A stretch of 64,000 nucleotides of DNA from Pyropia yezoensis (lineage: Eukaryota; Rhodophyta; Bangiophyceae; Bangiales; Bangiaceae). This document shows positions 55,212 through 64,000 of this stretch, one piece after another. The translations under genes were made by a program, and so were the position numbers. The notes below the pieces were generated by a model. That model did not search any database. It worked only from the letters and a program-made list of their open reading frames with translations, and was not told the DNA's origin. The stretch is taken from NCBI GenBank assembly GCA_009829735.1, contig CM020619.1:26438063-26502062 (forward strand), in the 5' to 3' direction. Numbering within the stretch: position 1 is the stretch's first letter; the number at the start of each line of letters is the position of its first letter.

Positions 55212-58200
55212 ATGGTGGGCGTGCGGACGCGGCGGACGCCGCTGACGCCCACCCCCCTCGCGGGCGGGTCAAGCCCTCCGTCGGAGGCCGCCGCCCCCTC
55301 CGGCACCCCTGCTCCCACCCCCGCCGCCTCCGCTACGGGACGGAAGCGGCGGCGCGCCGACGGCGGGGGGGGTACTGCAGCCACTGAGGCACCAGGCGCA
55401 ACCCCCAACGGTCATGCACCACGGATGAATGGGGCGGCCACTGCCGCTCCTTCTGCCGCCACCGCTGCCGCCACCGCCGCCGCTGCTGTCGACGGCAATG
55501 GCGACGTCAACAGACTGGCCGCCGCGGCGGCTCCGTCAGAAGCTCGCGCCCGCAAGGCGGCAGCTGCGGCGACGGCGGCTGAGGCGACGGCGCCCTCAAC
55601 CCACCAGGGGAAGACGACCGTCTCCCCTGCGGTGACCCGCTCCAAGACGCCCTACAAGCTGGCGGCGGGTTCGGGGGTGGCGAAGGTTCCGGGGACCGCC
55701 AAGACCCCGGCCCGCACGCCAGCCAAGCGAGCGGCCAAGACGCCTGCGACGAAGACGCGCGCGGCGGCTAAGGCGGCAGTGACAGCGGTGGCGGCGGCGG
55801 AAGCGGCTGCGACTGCTGCCTCTGCGGCTCCCGCCGCGGACGACGGCGCGAGGGCGGAGTTGGGGGGTGGGCAAGCCCCCGCCGCAGGGAAGGCGGTTGC
55901 CGCTGCGACAGCAACCCGCGCCAAGACTCCCGCCCGCACCACCCGGTTTGCGCCTAACGGGGCAGTGGATGCCGCCGCACCGGCCGCCTTGGCTACCACC
56001 GCCGACGCAGTCGGCCCGTCAAAGACGCCCTCTCGCCGGGCGGCCAAGACGCCCTCTCGCCGGGCGGCCAAGACGCCTGCCAAGAGCCCCGTGACCACCC
56101 GGCGTCGGGCGGCCGCGAAGGCAGCGGCCGCAGCTGCTGCTTCGATGCCAACAGCGCCGCCTCCCGCGGCCGCCACCCCAGCTAGGGCGGCAGCACCCCA
56201 GCCGTCAGTAGGGACGGCGGCGGCTGACACGGCAGACGAGGACGTGGTGCTGGTGAATGATGGGGACGACCTGCCACCCGCAGCGGGCATGGTTGCCCCT
56301 GCGCCGACACCTGCCAAGCCGCGGGGTCGGCCCCGCAAGGCAGCTTCCGTGTCCACTCGGCGGGTTGTGGATTTTGCGCCGTCGACCGGCGCGGCGTTGG
56401 CAGCGCCGGACGAGTGCCCCCCGCGGTCCATTGCGGCCGCGTCCGTTGGGGACGCCGCGACAGCAAACCGGATTAGTGGGCACGCTGCGACAGCAGACGA
56501 GCCGCCGGCAGAGGCACTGCCATCGCCGCCAGCAACAGTAGGGACCGCTGCTGCCTCGGCAGCAGCGGCCAAGGCGGGAGCAGCTGCGGCGGCAGCAAGC
56601 AGGCGGCGGGTCGCTGGTCTTGTTGCTGGCAGGGCGGCTGCGGCGGGCGTGGCTTCGGCAGCGGCGGCGGCAGAGGCAGCGGCGTCGGTGCCGCTCCCAG
56701 CCTCTCCCGCCCCAGGCGCAGGCAGGTCTGCGGCCAAAGTGGAGCGATCTGCCGCGCGGGCGGCCATGCGGACGGCCAAAGCAGCCGCGGCGGCGCCTGC
56801 TGCGGCGGCCAGCGCGGCACCAGTCTTGACGCCATTGGCTCGGACGGTGGGGAGCTCGGTAATGGATGGTTCGGCCGATGCTGCTGCGGCGGTGGCTGCC
56901 AAGGCCGCAGCCAAGGCAGCGGCCAAGGCCGCCAAGGTGGCCAAGCGGGCGGCAGCTCGGGAAGCAGCGTCTCAGGAAGCGTCTGCGGCTCTGGCGGCGG
57001 CGGCAATCCCTTTGCCGCCGACGCCCGCGCCGGTCAAGGCGGCCGAGTCGTCAGTCCCGGCGTGTACCAAGACGCCTGCTGGCGTGCCTGCCAAGACACC
57101 TGTCAAGACGCTTACCAAGACGGCTGCCAAGACACCTGCCAAGACACCTGCCAAGACGCCTGCCAAGACGCCTGCCAAGACGCCTGCCCCGACCCCCGCA
57201 TCCGCTGTCGGCTCCATCCCCAATCCCACACCTGCCGCCTCGGCCGTGCCTGCCTCACCGCAGCGAGCTGCTGCTACAGCGATGGGCGTCATCAGCGACG
57301 ACGGCGCGGCAGTGGCGCGGTCGGCGTTTAAGGCTGCGCGGCGGGCGGCGCTGCGGGCGGCCAAGCGGGCGGCCGCCGTTGCGTCAGCGGCCGCGGCCAG
57401 GTCCGCTGCGGGTGCCGCCGCGGCCGTGCCGTTGCCCGAGTCCCCCGGCGCGGGGGCCACCAGCACCGCCTGCCCGCCCACATCCGATGTGAAGATGGTC
57501 GACGCCTCGGGGCGCGACGGGGTGCGCGCGTCGGCGGCGGTGGCGGCGGTGCCGACGCCTCTCCCTCGCGGCGGCACCGCATCTGTCGCCCGCGCGCCAC
57601 CGAGTCGGACACCGCCCTCGGCGGGTGGCACTGCCGGCGCCCTCCCCCCTCCCCAGACGTGGCCCGTCAAGCCCCTCCGACGCGTCGCTGTCATGCCCTC
57701 CCTAGACGGAGACACGACGGGGGGTCTCCCTGCTTCCATTCTACCCCCCTCCCCGCCTCGCCCATCGGCGGCTACCACGGCGGGGGATCCCCCCCCACCG
57801 ACCTCTCCAGGCGCAGCTGATCAGGCACCGCCCTCGCCGCCGCCAACGTCGCGGACACTCGCGTTTGCAGACACCGAGTCGACGCCCATCACGCCGCCGT
57901 CACCGGCGGCGGCCTGCCCGCTGCTGCCCCCGCCGGCCGTGGACGTAGTGGCTGGCGGTGGGGCGGTGCCACCGCCGTCCGCGCGGGCGGCGGTGCCGGC
58001 CGCTCCGATGCCCCCGGCGCCATTTTCGTCACCGCCGCCGCCGCCGCCGCCGCCGTCGTCGGCTGCGTCGGCTGGGGCGGTGACCACTGCACAAGCTGTA
58101 CGTCCTGCCGCGGCGGCGACCGCGGCAGAGGCGGCAGCGACGACCGATGGCGCCGCCGCAACAGCGCCGCGGCCAAGGAAGAAGAGCCGCTTGGCCCGCC

Positions 58201-59171
58201 GGGTGGCGGCACGCACGGCCGCGCCGCCGGGCGCCCCTGTGCGGATTGTGTCGGCGGCGGCGGCACCCGTTGCCGCGGACGGTGCGGCTGCACCCGCGGC
58301 GGCCCCACCCCCTGTCGATGAGTCGCCTTCTGCGGGGCGACGGCGGAAAAAGAGGCGCACCGACCGACGCGCCGAAGCGGCCGCTGTGGCGTCGGCGGCC
58401 GCGTCCAGGGCGGTACCGTCCGCCGCGGCGGCGGCCAAACCTTCAAAGGCGGCCAAGGCTGCCGCCAAGGCCTCCGCCAAGGCTGCCAAGGCTGCGAAGG
58501 CCGCGAAGGTCACCAAGCCAGCCGAGTCCGCCAAGGCCGCAAGGCCCGCCGAAACTGCCAAGCCAGCCGGGCCCGCCAAGGCCGCGAAGCCAGCCGAGGC
58601 TGCCAAGCCAGCCAAGACGGCCAAGACCGCCAAGCCGACTGAGTCCGCGGAGGCCGCTAAGCCAGCCGAGGCTGCCAAGCCAGCCAAGCCTGCCAACGCT
58701 TCGAAGGCCGCCAGGCGTGCCAAGGCCGCTGCGTCACGCCCCCCCCCACCACCTTCCCTCTCGCACGCCAAGTCCCCTCCGGACACGGCGGCGGCCGCGC
58801 TCGCCGCCGCCCTCTCCACCGGCGCCGACGCGGTCACCGCGGCCATCCTGGCCGCTGCCGCCCGGCGCGGCCCCGCGCGCGTCGCGGCGGTGGTGGCGGC
58901 CACCCCCCCGGCCACCCTCCGGGGCCCCCTGTGGGCGACGCTTACCTCGCGTGCGCGGCGGGAGCCGACCGGCTGGGCCGTCTGGGCGCCGTGGACGCGG
59001 GCGGTGCTGCTCGCGGTCGGGTCGGGTGCCGTACCGGGTGGCCGCGGCGAGCCGCTGGCGGTCGCGCCGCTGCTCCACCTTGGGGGGGGGGGGGGGCGGG
59101 GGGGGCTCGCGCCCGCGCTGGGGCGGCTCGAGGGCAAGCTCCGCCTCGTTGTGGGCGTGTCGGGGGGGTAG
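55212..59171 (+). CDS. Large Ala/Lys/Pro-rich nuclear-type protein, 1319 aa
   Basis: ATG 55212 (MVGVRTRRTPLTPTPLAGG) is preferred; the frame extends 27 codons upstream through poly-Pro. Almost entirely disordered. Features: basic KTP motifs (RSKTPYKLAAG, SRRAAKTPSRRAAKTPAKSP), an AT-hook-like RGRPRK at about residue 372, and a tandem AKTP array at about 617-660. Ala-rich helical stretches, poly-Pro, an RKKRRTDRR basic motif (about 1050) and an AKPAE/AKAAK histone-H1-like repeat (about 1076-1176) follow. The last ~135 residues (ALAAALSTGADAVTAAILAA, GPLWATLTSRARREPTGWAV, WAPWTRAVLLAVG, RLEGKLRLV) look folded and resemble a Utp12 (PF04003) domain of small-subunit-processome proteins. Chromatin or nucleolar role is inferred. 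Intronless as read. Converges on PI31. Confidence 0.7.
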   Translation: MVGVRTRRTPLTPTPLAGGSSPPSEAAAPSGTPAPTPAASATGRKRRRADGGGGTAATEAPGATPNGHAPRMNGAATAAPSAATAAATAAAAVDGNGDVNRLAAAAAPSEARARKAAAAATAAEATAPSTHQGKTTVSPAVTRSKTPYKLAAGSGVAKVPGTAKTPARTPAKRAAKTPATKTRAAAKAAVTAVAAAEAAATAASAAPAADDGARAELGGGQAPAAGKAVAAATATRAKTPARTTRFAPNGAVDAAAPAALATTADAVGPSKTPSRRAAKTPSRRAAKTPAKSPVTTRRRAAAKAAAAAAASMPTAPPPAAATPARAAAPQPSVGTAAADTADEDVVLVNDGDDLPPAAGMVAPAPTPAKPRGRPRKAASVSTRRVVDFAPSTGAALAAPDECPPRSIAAASVGDAATANRISGHAATADEPPAEALPSPPATVGTAAASAAAAKAGAAAAAASRRRVAGLVAGRAAAAGVASAAAAAEAAASVPLPASPAPGAGRSAAKVERSAARAAMRTAKAAAAAPAAAASAAPVLTPLARTVGSSVMDGSADAAAAVAAKAAAKAAAKAAKVAKRAAAREAASQEASAALAAAAIPLPPTPAPVKAAESSVPACTKTPAGVPAKTPVKTLTKTAAKTPAKTPAKTPAKTPAKTPAPTPASAVGSIPNPTPAASAVPASPQRAAATAMGVISDDGAAVARSAFKAARRAALRAAKRAAAVASAAAARSAAGAAAAVPLPESPGAGATSTACPPTSDVKMVDASGRDGVRASAAVAAVPTPLPRGGTASVARAPPSRTPPSAGGTAGALPPPQTWPVKPLRRVAVMPSLDGDTTGGLPASILPPSPPRPSAATTAGDPPPPTSPGAADQAPPSPPPTSRTLAFADTESTPITPPSPAAACPLLPPPAVDVVAGGGAVPPPSARAAVPAAPMPPAPFSSPPPPPPPPSSAASAGAVTTAQAVRPAAAATAAEAAATTDGAAATAPRPRKKSRLARRVAARTAAPPGAPVRIVSAAAAPVAADGAAAPAAAPPPVDESPSAGRRRKKRRTDRRAEAAAVASAAASRAVPSAAAAAKPSKAAKAAAKASAKAAKAAKAAKVTKPAESAKAARPAETAKPAGPAKAAKPAEAAKPAKTAKTAKPTESAEAAKPAEAAKPAKPANASKAARRAKAAASRPPPPPSLSHAKSPPDTAAAALAAALSTGADAVTAAILAAAARRGPARVAAVVAATPPATLRGPLWATLTSRARREPTGWAVWAPWTRAVLLAVGSGAVPGGRGEPLAVAPLLHLGGGGGRGGLAPALGRLEGKLRLVVGVSGG

Positions 59172-60317
59172 GCGCGCGCGCCCGTGCTGTATGTGGGCAG
59201 TGTGCGGATCCCCTACCGTGCGGTTTTTAGGGGGATGAGGCGGGGATGGGGGAGGTCGGCGGAGTGCGGAGGACCGTACGTACCATGCTACCCGCCAGGT
59301 CAATAGGCTTCCTCCGCGTGAGCGGTACGCAATTACTGGGGGGCCCTCGCTTTGCGGGCGAGTGAACCGTTGGTGAGGACGCCGACCCCGTCACCATCAC
59401 CCCCCTCCCCACTGTGGGCCGTCGTGCTCTGCCATTGGGCGCGGCACTGCCGCTACATTCCCCCCCGTGCCAGCAATCGCCCCCATTGTCGTCGGGGTGC
59501 GCTCGCGGGTGGCCTACGGCTAGCGGCGGTAGCGGTGGAGCGTCTCGCCGCGGCACACCTGCCACGGGCGGGTGTATCGTTTGCTTGAGGGACGGGCGTG
59601 CACGGCCACGGACGGAAAGGGTCAGGGTGTCGGCTTACTTTTTTTTTCCCCTCTTTTTCGCTACCTGGCGGGTTTTTTTTGTGTGTGTGCATGTTGTCTC
59701 TCGCGACCCGCCTTGCGGGGAGCGCCGCCTGATGGCTTCAGCCACCCGCCATGTGTGCTCGTCCGGGGAGGGCGGACGGGGGGACGGCGCAGGCGGGGTG
59801 AATGGGGAGCACACCCCCAGACCGTTGGGTCTGGCCTATCACACCACTTCTTTTCTTCACATGTCGATGCCCGAGGCCAGCCCCGGAAGGGAGCCGCGTG
59901 GTCCCCTGTGCTCGAGGCCAGCCCCAGAACGTCGCAGCCCCCCGTGCGCCGACCACTCGGTGGGTGTGTGCTTCACAAACCGCTCGCTGCCCCACCCCCC
60001 TGTCGTGGGCGTGGCAGGCGCGACGGGGGGGGAGGGGTCCACCGCAAGGCCCAGCGGCGAGCCGCAGCCACCCTGCCCGCCCGTGGGGGGCAGGTCGAGC
60101 CCCACGCCATCTCGGCACGTCAACGCGGGCCCACCCTCCTTCCCCCCCGCAGCGCGTCAACGCTGGCCCGTCCGCCCACGCAGAGCGCGTGGCAGGTACG
60201 CCTTGCTACCCTCACCTGCCAGCCACTCCCCACTTTCCCGCCCTCCCTCTTCCCCCTCTAGCACCCACGCAGATTCCTGCCGCCGCCCCGCTTCTCCCCT
60301 CCCCCCCCCACCCCCCC
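59172..60317. other. 3' intergenic region between convergent genes
   Basis: About 1.1 kb between the stop of the Ala/Lys-rich gene and that of PI31. T-rich at 59637-59690. It has a short near-repeat (CGAGGCCAGCCCC) at 59871 and 59910 and no supported gene. Confidence 0.6.
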
Positions 60318-61592
60318 TCACCAGTACATGTCTGGCGGCGGCGGGGACTCGAGGTCTGGGTGAAGGCCTGCCCCCCCCCCCCCTCGCCCCCCCCCACGGC
60401 CACCGGCGCCGCCCCCCCGCCCGCCCCCCCGCCCCCCACCACGCGGCGGCGGTCCGTGGCGGGCCACGTCCCACCCGCCGCCGGGGACGCCCTCGGCACC
60501 GCCCAGGCCGGGCACGTCGCCCGGGCCAATCGGGTCGTAGCGGGCGCCGCGCGGCACCGAGCCGGGCGCAACGCCATAGGCGCCACCCGGGAAGCCGCCG
60601 CCGGGGCCGCCGCCGCCAAAGCCGGGGCCGCCGCCAAAGCCGGGTCCCCCCCCACCAAACGCCGGGTGGCCGGGGCCCATCAGGTTGCCGCCGCCACCCC
60701 CGGGGCCAAACGGCCCGCCGCCGGGCGCGCCCGGCAGGCGCAGGCCGCCGCCGAGGCCCGCGGGCGCAAGGTCATCGCCGCCAACGCCAACGCCAATGCC
60801 ACCACCGCCATACGGGAAGCCGCCGCCGCCTCGCATGGGCGGGCCCACCCGCAACGGGTCGTCGGGGTAGGCGGGCGGCGCGCGCGGGGGGGGCGGCGCC
60901 GCCGCTGCGGGGGCGGGCCGCGGTGCGGCAGCCGCCTCGGCCCGCGGGTGCTCGTAGCCGTCCTTGGCCGCGTCTGGGATGAGGACGTACACCAGGCCCG
61001 TGGCGAGGCGGGAGGCCACGTCGGTAACGTTGCGAAGGACCGCGTTCCACGCACCCCCGTCATTCTCACGCGCCGGCGGCGGGGCGGGGGCGTCAGTGCT
61101 CGTCCCTCCCCCGCCCGCCCCCTTCTCCTCCTCCGCCTTCACCCCTTCCCCCTTCGTCTCTGCTCCCCCCCCCCCGGCCCCCTTCTCCTCTGCCGCGGCG
61201 GCAAGCTGCGGCACCGCGTCCGCCACCACACACTCATCAATAGTCAAGTCGACACGGGCGGGCTTGGCCTCCTCCCCCACCGCCACGCCCACCACCGACA
61301 GCACCCCGCCCAGCCGCACTGACCGGATCTCGTACTCGCGTGCAGAGCGGGTGTGCTTGTAGCGCCCCCCCCAGCCGCCCACCCCCCAGTCGGTCGGCAG
61401 CACCGCCGCCGGCGGGGACCCGTCACCCGCCGTCGGCGGCGCCGTCTGCGCGGCGCGGAAGCCGTGGTGCACGAGAAGGGCGTGGACGAGCAGCGCCAGC
61501 GCTCCGTCAGCGGTGGTGGGGGGAGGGAGGAGCGCCAAGTGGGGGACCGCCAACGCCGCTGCAAGCGCCGTGTCGTTCTTGCGGGAGGTCAT
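60318..61592 (-). CDS. PSMF1: Proteasome regulator PI31 (PSMF1-like), 424 aa
   Basis: PI31 binds the 20S proteasome and regulates its assembly and activity. ATG 61592 (MTSRKNDTALAAAL) starts a typical PI31 N-terminal domain: ALALLVHALLVHHGFRAAQT, LPTDWG, then YKHTRSAREYEIRSVRLGGV and VDLTIDECV over about residues 1-135. A Gly/Glu-rich insertion follows, then WNAVLRNVTDVASRL. Then comes a long Pro/Gly-rich C-terminus with GARYDPIGPGDVPGLGG, matching the 'ARFDPFGPP' signature, and RGGGRGG repeats. It ends PPPPDMYW, where the last three residues M-Y-W fit the HbYX proteasome-docking motif. The frame upstream of 61592 is minisatellite translation and not part of the protein. Longer than human PI31 (271 aa) because of low-complexity insertions. 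Confidence 0.87.
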   Translation of the reverse strand: MTSRKNDTALAAALAVPHLALLPPPTTADGALALLVHALLVHHGFRAAQTAPPTAGDGSPPAAVLPTDWGVGGWGGRYKHTRSAREYEIRSVRLGGVLSVVGVAVGEEAKPARVDLTIDECVVADAVPQLAAAAEEKGAGGGGAETKGEGVKAEEEKGAGGGGTSTDAPAPPPARENDGGAWNAVLRNVTDVASRLATGLVYVLIPDAAKDGYEHPRAEAAAAPRPAPAAAAPPPPRAPPAYPDDPLRVGPPMRGGGGFPYGGGGIGVGVGGDDLAPAGLGGGLRLPGAPGGGPFGPGGGGGNLMGPGHPAFGGGGPGFGGGPGFGGGGPGGGFPGGAYGVAPGSVPRGARYDPIGPGDVPGLGGAEGVPGGGWDVARHGPPPRGGGRGGGRGGGAGGRGGGRGGGGAGLHPDLESPPPPDMYW

Positions 61593-61646
61593 GGCGGGAC
61601 ACAGGTGGGGGGCGGAGGGGGCGACGTGCAAAGACACAGCAGAGTG

Positions 61647-61829
61647 GCGCAGGCGACGGTGGAGCAGGCGAAGATGGAGCAAGCGACAGTGGAGCAGGCG
61701 ACGGTGGAGCAGGCGACGGTGGAGAAGGCGACGGTGGAGAAGGCGACGGTGGAGCAGGCGACGGTGGAGAAGGCAACGGTGGAGAAGGCAACGGTGGAGA
61801 AGGCAACGGTGGAGCAGGCGACGGAGGGC
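61647..61829. repeat. 15-bp minisatellite, about 12 units
   Basis: Units of the form GGAGCAGGCGACGGT with GGAGAAGGC and CAACGG variants, arranged head to tail. It starts about 55 bp upstream of the PI31 start codon. The 15-bp period keeps frames open on both strands, which creates long spurious translations. Confidence 0.92.
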
Positions 61830-63090
61830 GTCGACAACCAGGCCGCGGCGGAGTAGCGGCGGCGCGGCAGCGGCACAGCAACAGCGCGGAACGGCAGCGG
61901 CGGTGCGGTAGTGTGGGTGGTTGCTCTGCACACTGGGAGAGAGGCCGCGGGGCGGGAGGGTGGTGGGCCGACGTGGCGGGGCGGCACAGCGAAAACACGT
62001 GCCGCGCTTGGGACAGCGAGGCGCATCAGACCGTCCCGACGGAGCAGCGACAGAGGGCCGACCAACCCCCACAGAGCAGCCACCAGGAAGGGGCTTTCGG
62101 CTTTGGATCAAAACGGACGGCCTTTCCGCTGTGGAAGGGGGGAGGAGCTGGGCCCAGCTGCTCACCACGTTGCACTGTCCCGCGCACAAAGCATGAGGCA
62201 AATGTGCGCAGTGAACTTCACAAAACATTCCAATTTCACATTTGTTCACAAAAGTTGCCGCGCGTGGAGGAAATCAGTGAGGCAGGGCGGGAAGAAGACA
62301 GGGAGTGGAACACGGCAGGGGGGAGGAAGGAGACAGGGAGCAGGGGCGCTGGGGGGGAGAGCACCGACCGAGACGAGTCCGGGCGGGCGCACGTACCGCT
62401 GCCGCCCCAAGCCACCTCGCCCACCGCCGTGGCTGCCGCGCCGCCGTCGCCGCCGTCCAGGAGTCCACCCGCCCCCCAGGCGTGGCCGCAAGCACTGGCG
62501 ACGCCAATGCGGCACCAGCAGCGGCATTGACCAGCATGCCCTCATCAGCCGCCCACCCCTGGCGGAAGCACGTGAGCACGTATGCCAGGGAGAAGTGGGC
62601 GCGGAAAGGGGGCCCTCGGCACGGCGGCGTCCCCTCCGGCCGCAGCTCGCGTGCCGCCTCGCGCGTGCCGCCTCCCCCCCTCGCCCTTGCGCCAATGGTA
62701 CAGCGGCGTAGCTACGCCTATCCCATAGCTCGCGGGGGCTCTCCCGCGGTAGCGGCGGCGGCGGCGGCGAAGGCAGCGGCGGCGGTGGGGGCCGGGCGTC
62801 GGCGGAGGTGGGGCCGGTCACGCCAGTCATAGGCGACGGCCGCAGCGGTGGCGTCGCGCGTCCGACGGCACTGTGGGCAGCCACCTAGCTCTTACTGTGG
62901 CGGGTGGCCCCACCGCGGGAGGGGAGGTAGAGGGTCGGCCCACGGCCGTGGCCGGCCGGCCGCCGCCGCCGCCGCTTCGGGGAGGAGGGGAAGGAGGCCG
63001 CCACGTGGCGCGGCGCGCCCGCGGCGGGCCGGCACAGCGAGCCGACACGGCGGGACAACGCGGCGAGCACCGGCAGCCGCGTCGCGACAC
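61830..63090. other. No gene supported; one coding-like minus-strand fragment
   Basis: Mostly GC-rich. A minus-strand piece at about 62490-62625 reads RAHFSLAYVLTCFRQGWAAD then EGMLVNAAAGAALASPVLAA, which has natural composition but no recognised family. Confidence 0.4.
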
Positions 63091-63136
63091 ACCGCCCGGT
63101 TGGGGGCCGCGACGTCGCGGCTCCCAACCGGGCGGT
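63091..63136. repeat. 46-bp near-perfect palindrome without spacer
   Basis: Two 23-base halves pair at 22 of 23 positions around a central GACGTC. Left end ACCGCCCGGTTGGG. Very GC-rich, so it would form an extremely stable cruciform or RNA hairpin. Confidence 0.9.
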
Positions 63137-64000
63137 CGGCGGCGGCCGACCACGCCCCCCCACAGAGCGTCGGCCAAGTCGAGCCGCCCAAGACGGGTGT
63201 GCCGCGCGGGGGCCCCTGCGCGTGTCGGCAGGAGAGAGCAAAACGGGCGCAAAAAGAAGAAAGAGAGAGGCACAAGAGGCGCTTGATGCTCGGGCCACAC
63301 CTCCTGACAGTGCCCTCTTCCCTGACCCCAACACTCGCCTTTCCTTCTCCTTCCCGTGCCCGACGGCGTGTGTTTCCCCCCCATGGGCTCATGGGCTCAT
63401 GGGCTCCTACCACCAGCAGCCACTCGCCGCGGCCGCCGTCAAAACTGCCGCTGCCACCGTCGCCGCGGCCGCCGCCAAAACTGCCGCTGCCACCGTCGCC
63501 GCCGTCGCAGGTGTGTGACTCGGTGATAACTAGGGAAGAGGATGTGTGGATGGGAATGGAGGGAGGGAGCAACGCTTGGTGCGGCGGTCGACATGGGGTG
63601 GCTACGGACCCCCTCCCCTCCCCCGTCGCGTAGCGTGCCCCACACACTGCTCAGCCCGTCGGCCGGCCTGTTGCCGGGCCAGACGCGCCGATGGCAGCGC
63701 CGCCACTGCGGCGCGTGTCGTCACGTGCGTCGTCATGTGCCTCACCGCCGCTGCTGTAGAAGTCACCGTCGCCGCCGCCGTCGCCCCTACAGCCGCCCCG
63801 CCCAGTGCGTCGCAGCCACAACTGCCCTCTCCCCGTCGGCCCGCCGAGTCAGTCTGGGCGGTCAGCAATGAGTAGACACGTCCCTTCTCTCGTAGTACGC
63901 CGCACCGTCACACGGCCAGCAGACCGCGGCGCGGGGAGAAAGTTATTAGTTGCCGCCGCCAACGACGCCGACCGTCTCCCCTCCACCTTCGCCCCCCCCT
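63137..64000. other. No gene supported
   Basis: Contains a three-fold CATGGGCT repeat (63382-63410) and a duplicated AAAACTGCCGCTGCCACCGT block (63440 and 63476). Open frames on the + strand here are Pro/Ser-rich and unrecognised. Confidence 0.5.

Noticed and set aside
59414-61322. Long + strand frames overlapping PI31
   Set aside because: Pro/Arg/Ala-rich with no domain; shadows of the PI31 gene and C-rich intergenic DNA.
61647-61829. CRISPR-like array
   Set aside because: Units are contiguous 15-mers without spacers, in a eukaryotic setting; it is a minisatellite.
61593-62249. N-terminal extension of the PI31 frame with many LLHR units
   Set aside because: It is translation of the 15-bp minisatellite and flanking GC-rich DNA; the conserved PI31 domain starts at 61592.
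62246-62884. 212-codon minus frame upstream of PI31
   Set aside because: Low-complexity composition and no recognisable domain; only a short inner fragment looked coding-like.

Overview
The window looks like nuclear DNA of a GC-rich, intron-poor eukaryote. The best guess is a bangiophyte red alga (Porphyra/Pyropia type). The grounds are strongly GC-rich host genes that run 1-4 kb without introns, Ala/Gly/Pro low-complexity tracts, an MxAFVP-type N-terminus resembling red-algal plastid transit peptides, and fragments of an ammonium transporter and a NOL/NYC1-type reductase. The organism is inferred, not proven.

The left 45 kb is dominated by one family of Ty3/gypsy chromoviruses with ~362-bp LTRs (TGTAGCA...TGCTACA). 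Four copies are visible. Copy A (1-6177, + strand) runs off the left edge. Copy B (13712-19339) is a rearranged, nearly palindromic remnant with the 3' end of the element at both termini. Copy C (21949-44946, + strand, 5-bp target duplication CGGTG) is interrupted by copy D (24017-34516, - strand, target duplication CAAGC). Besides gag and pol, each copy carries a long extra reading frame on the opposite strand between the chromodomain and the polypurine tract. That antisense frame is intact and of equal length in copies A and C, and is the most unusual thing here. A 500-N gap at 34891-35390 is flanked by duplicated sequence and is probably two overlapping contig ends rather than missing DNA.

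Between the LTR elements lie decayed pieces. They are a pogo/Tigger-type transposase (6165-8180, -), unassigned coding-like relics at 9.8-13.6 kb, a beta-propeller-domain pseudogene (20266-21545, -), an ammonium-transporter fragment split by copy C, and a NOL/NYC1-like dehydrogenase pseudogene (45150-45785, -). The last abuts a 1.5-kb TIR transposon with palindromic subterminal repeats (45788-47297). A 463-bp TA-flanked MITE follows at 48273-48735.

The right 14 kb is host gene territory with two convergent pairs: a WD40 protein (+) facing ORC2 (-), and a large Ala/Lys-rich nuclear-type protein (+) facing the proteasome regulator PI31 (-). A hAT transposase relic sits between the pairs. Several apparent host frameshifts fall in or near long G/C homopolymers, so consensus errors are likely. 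No tRNA, rRNA or CRISPR was seen.
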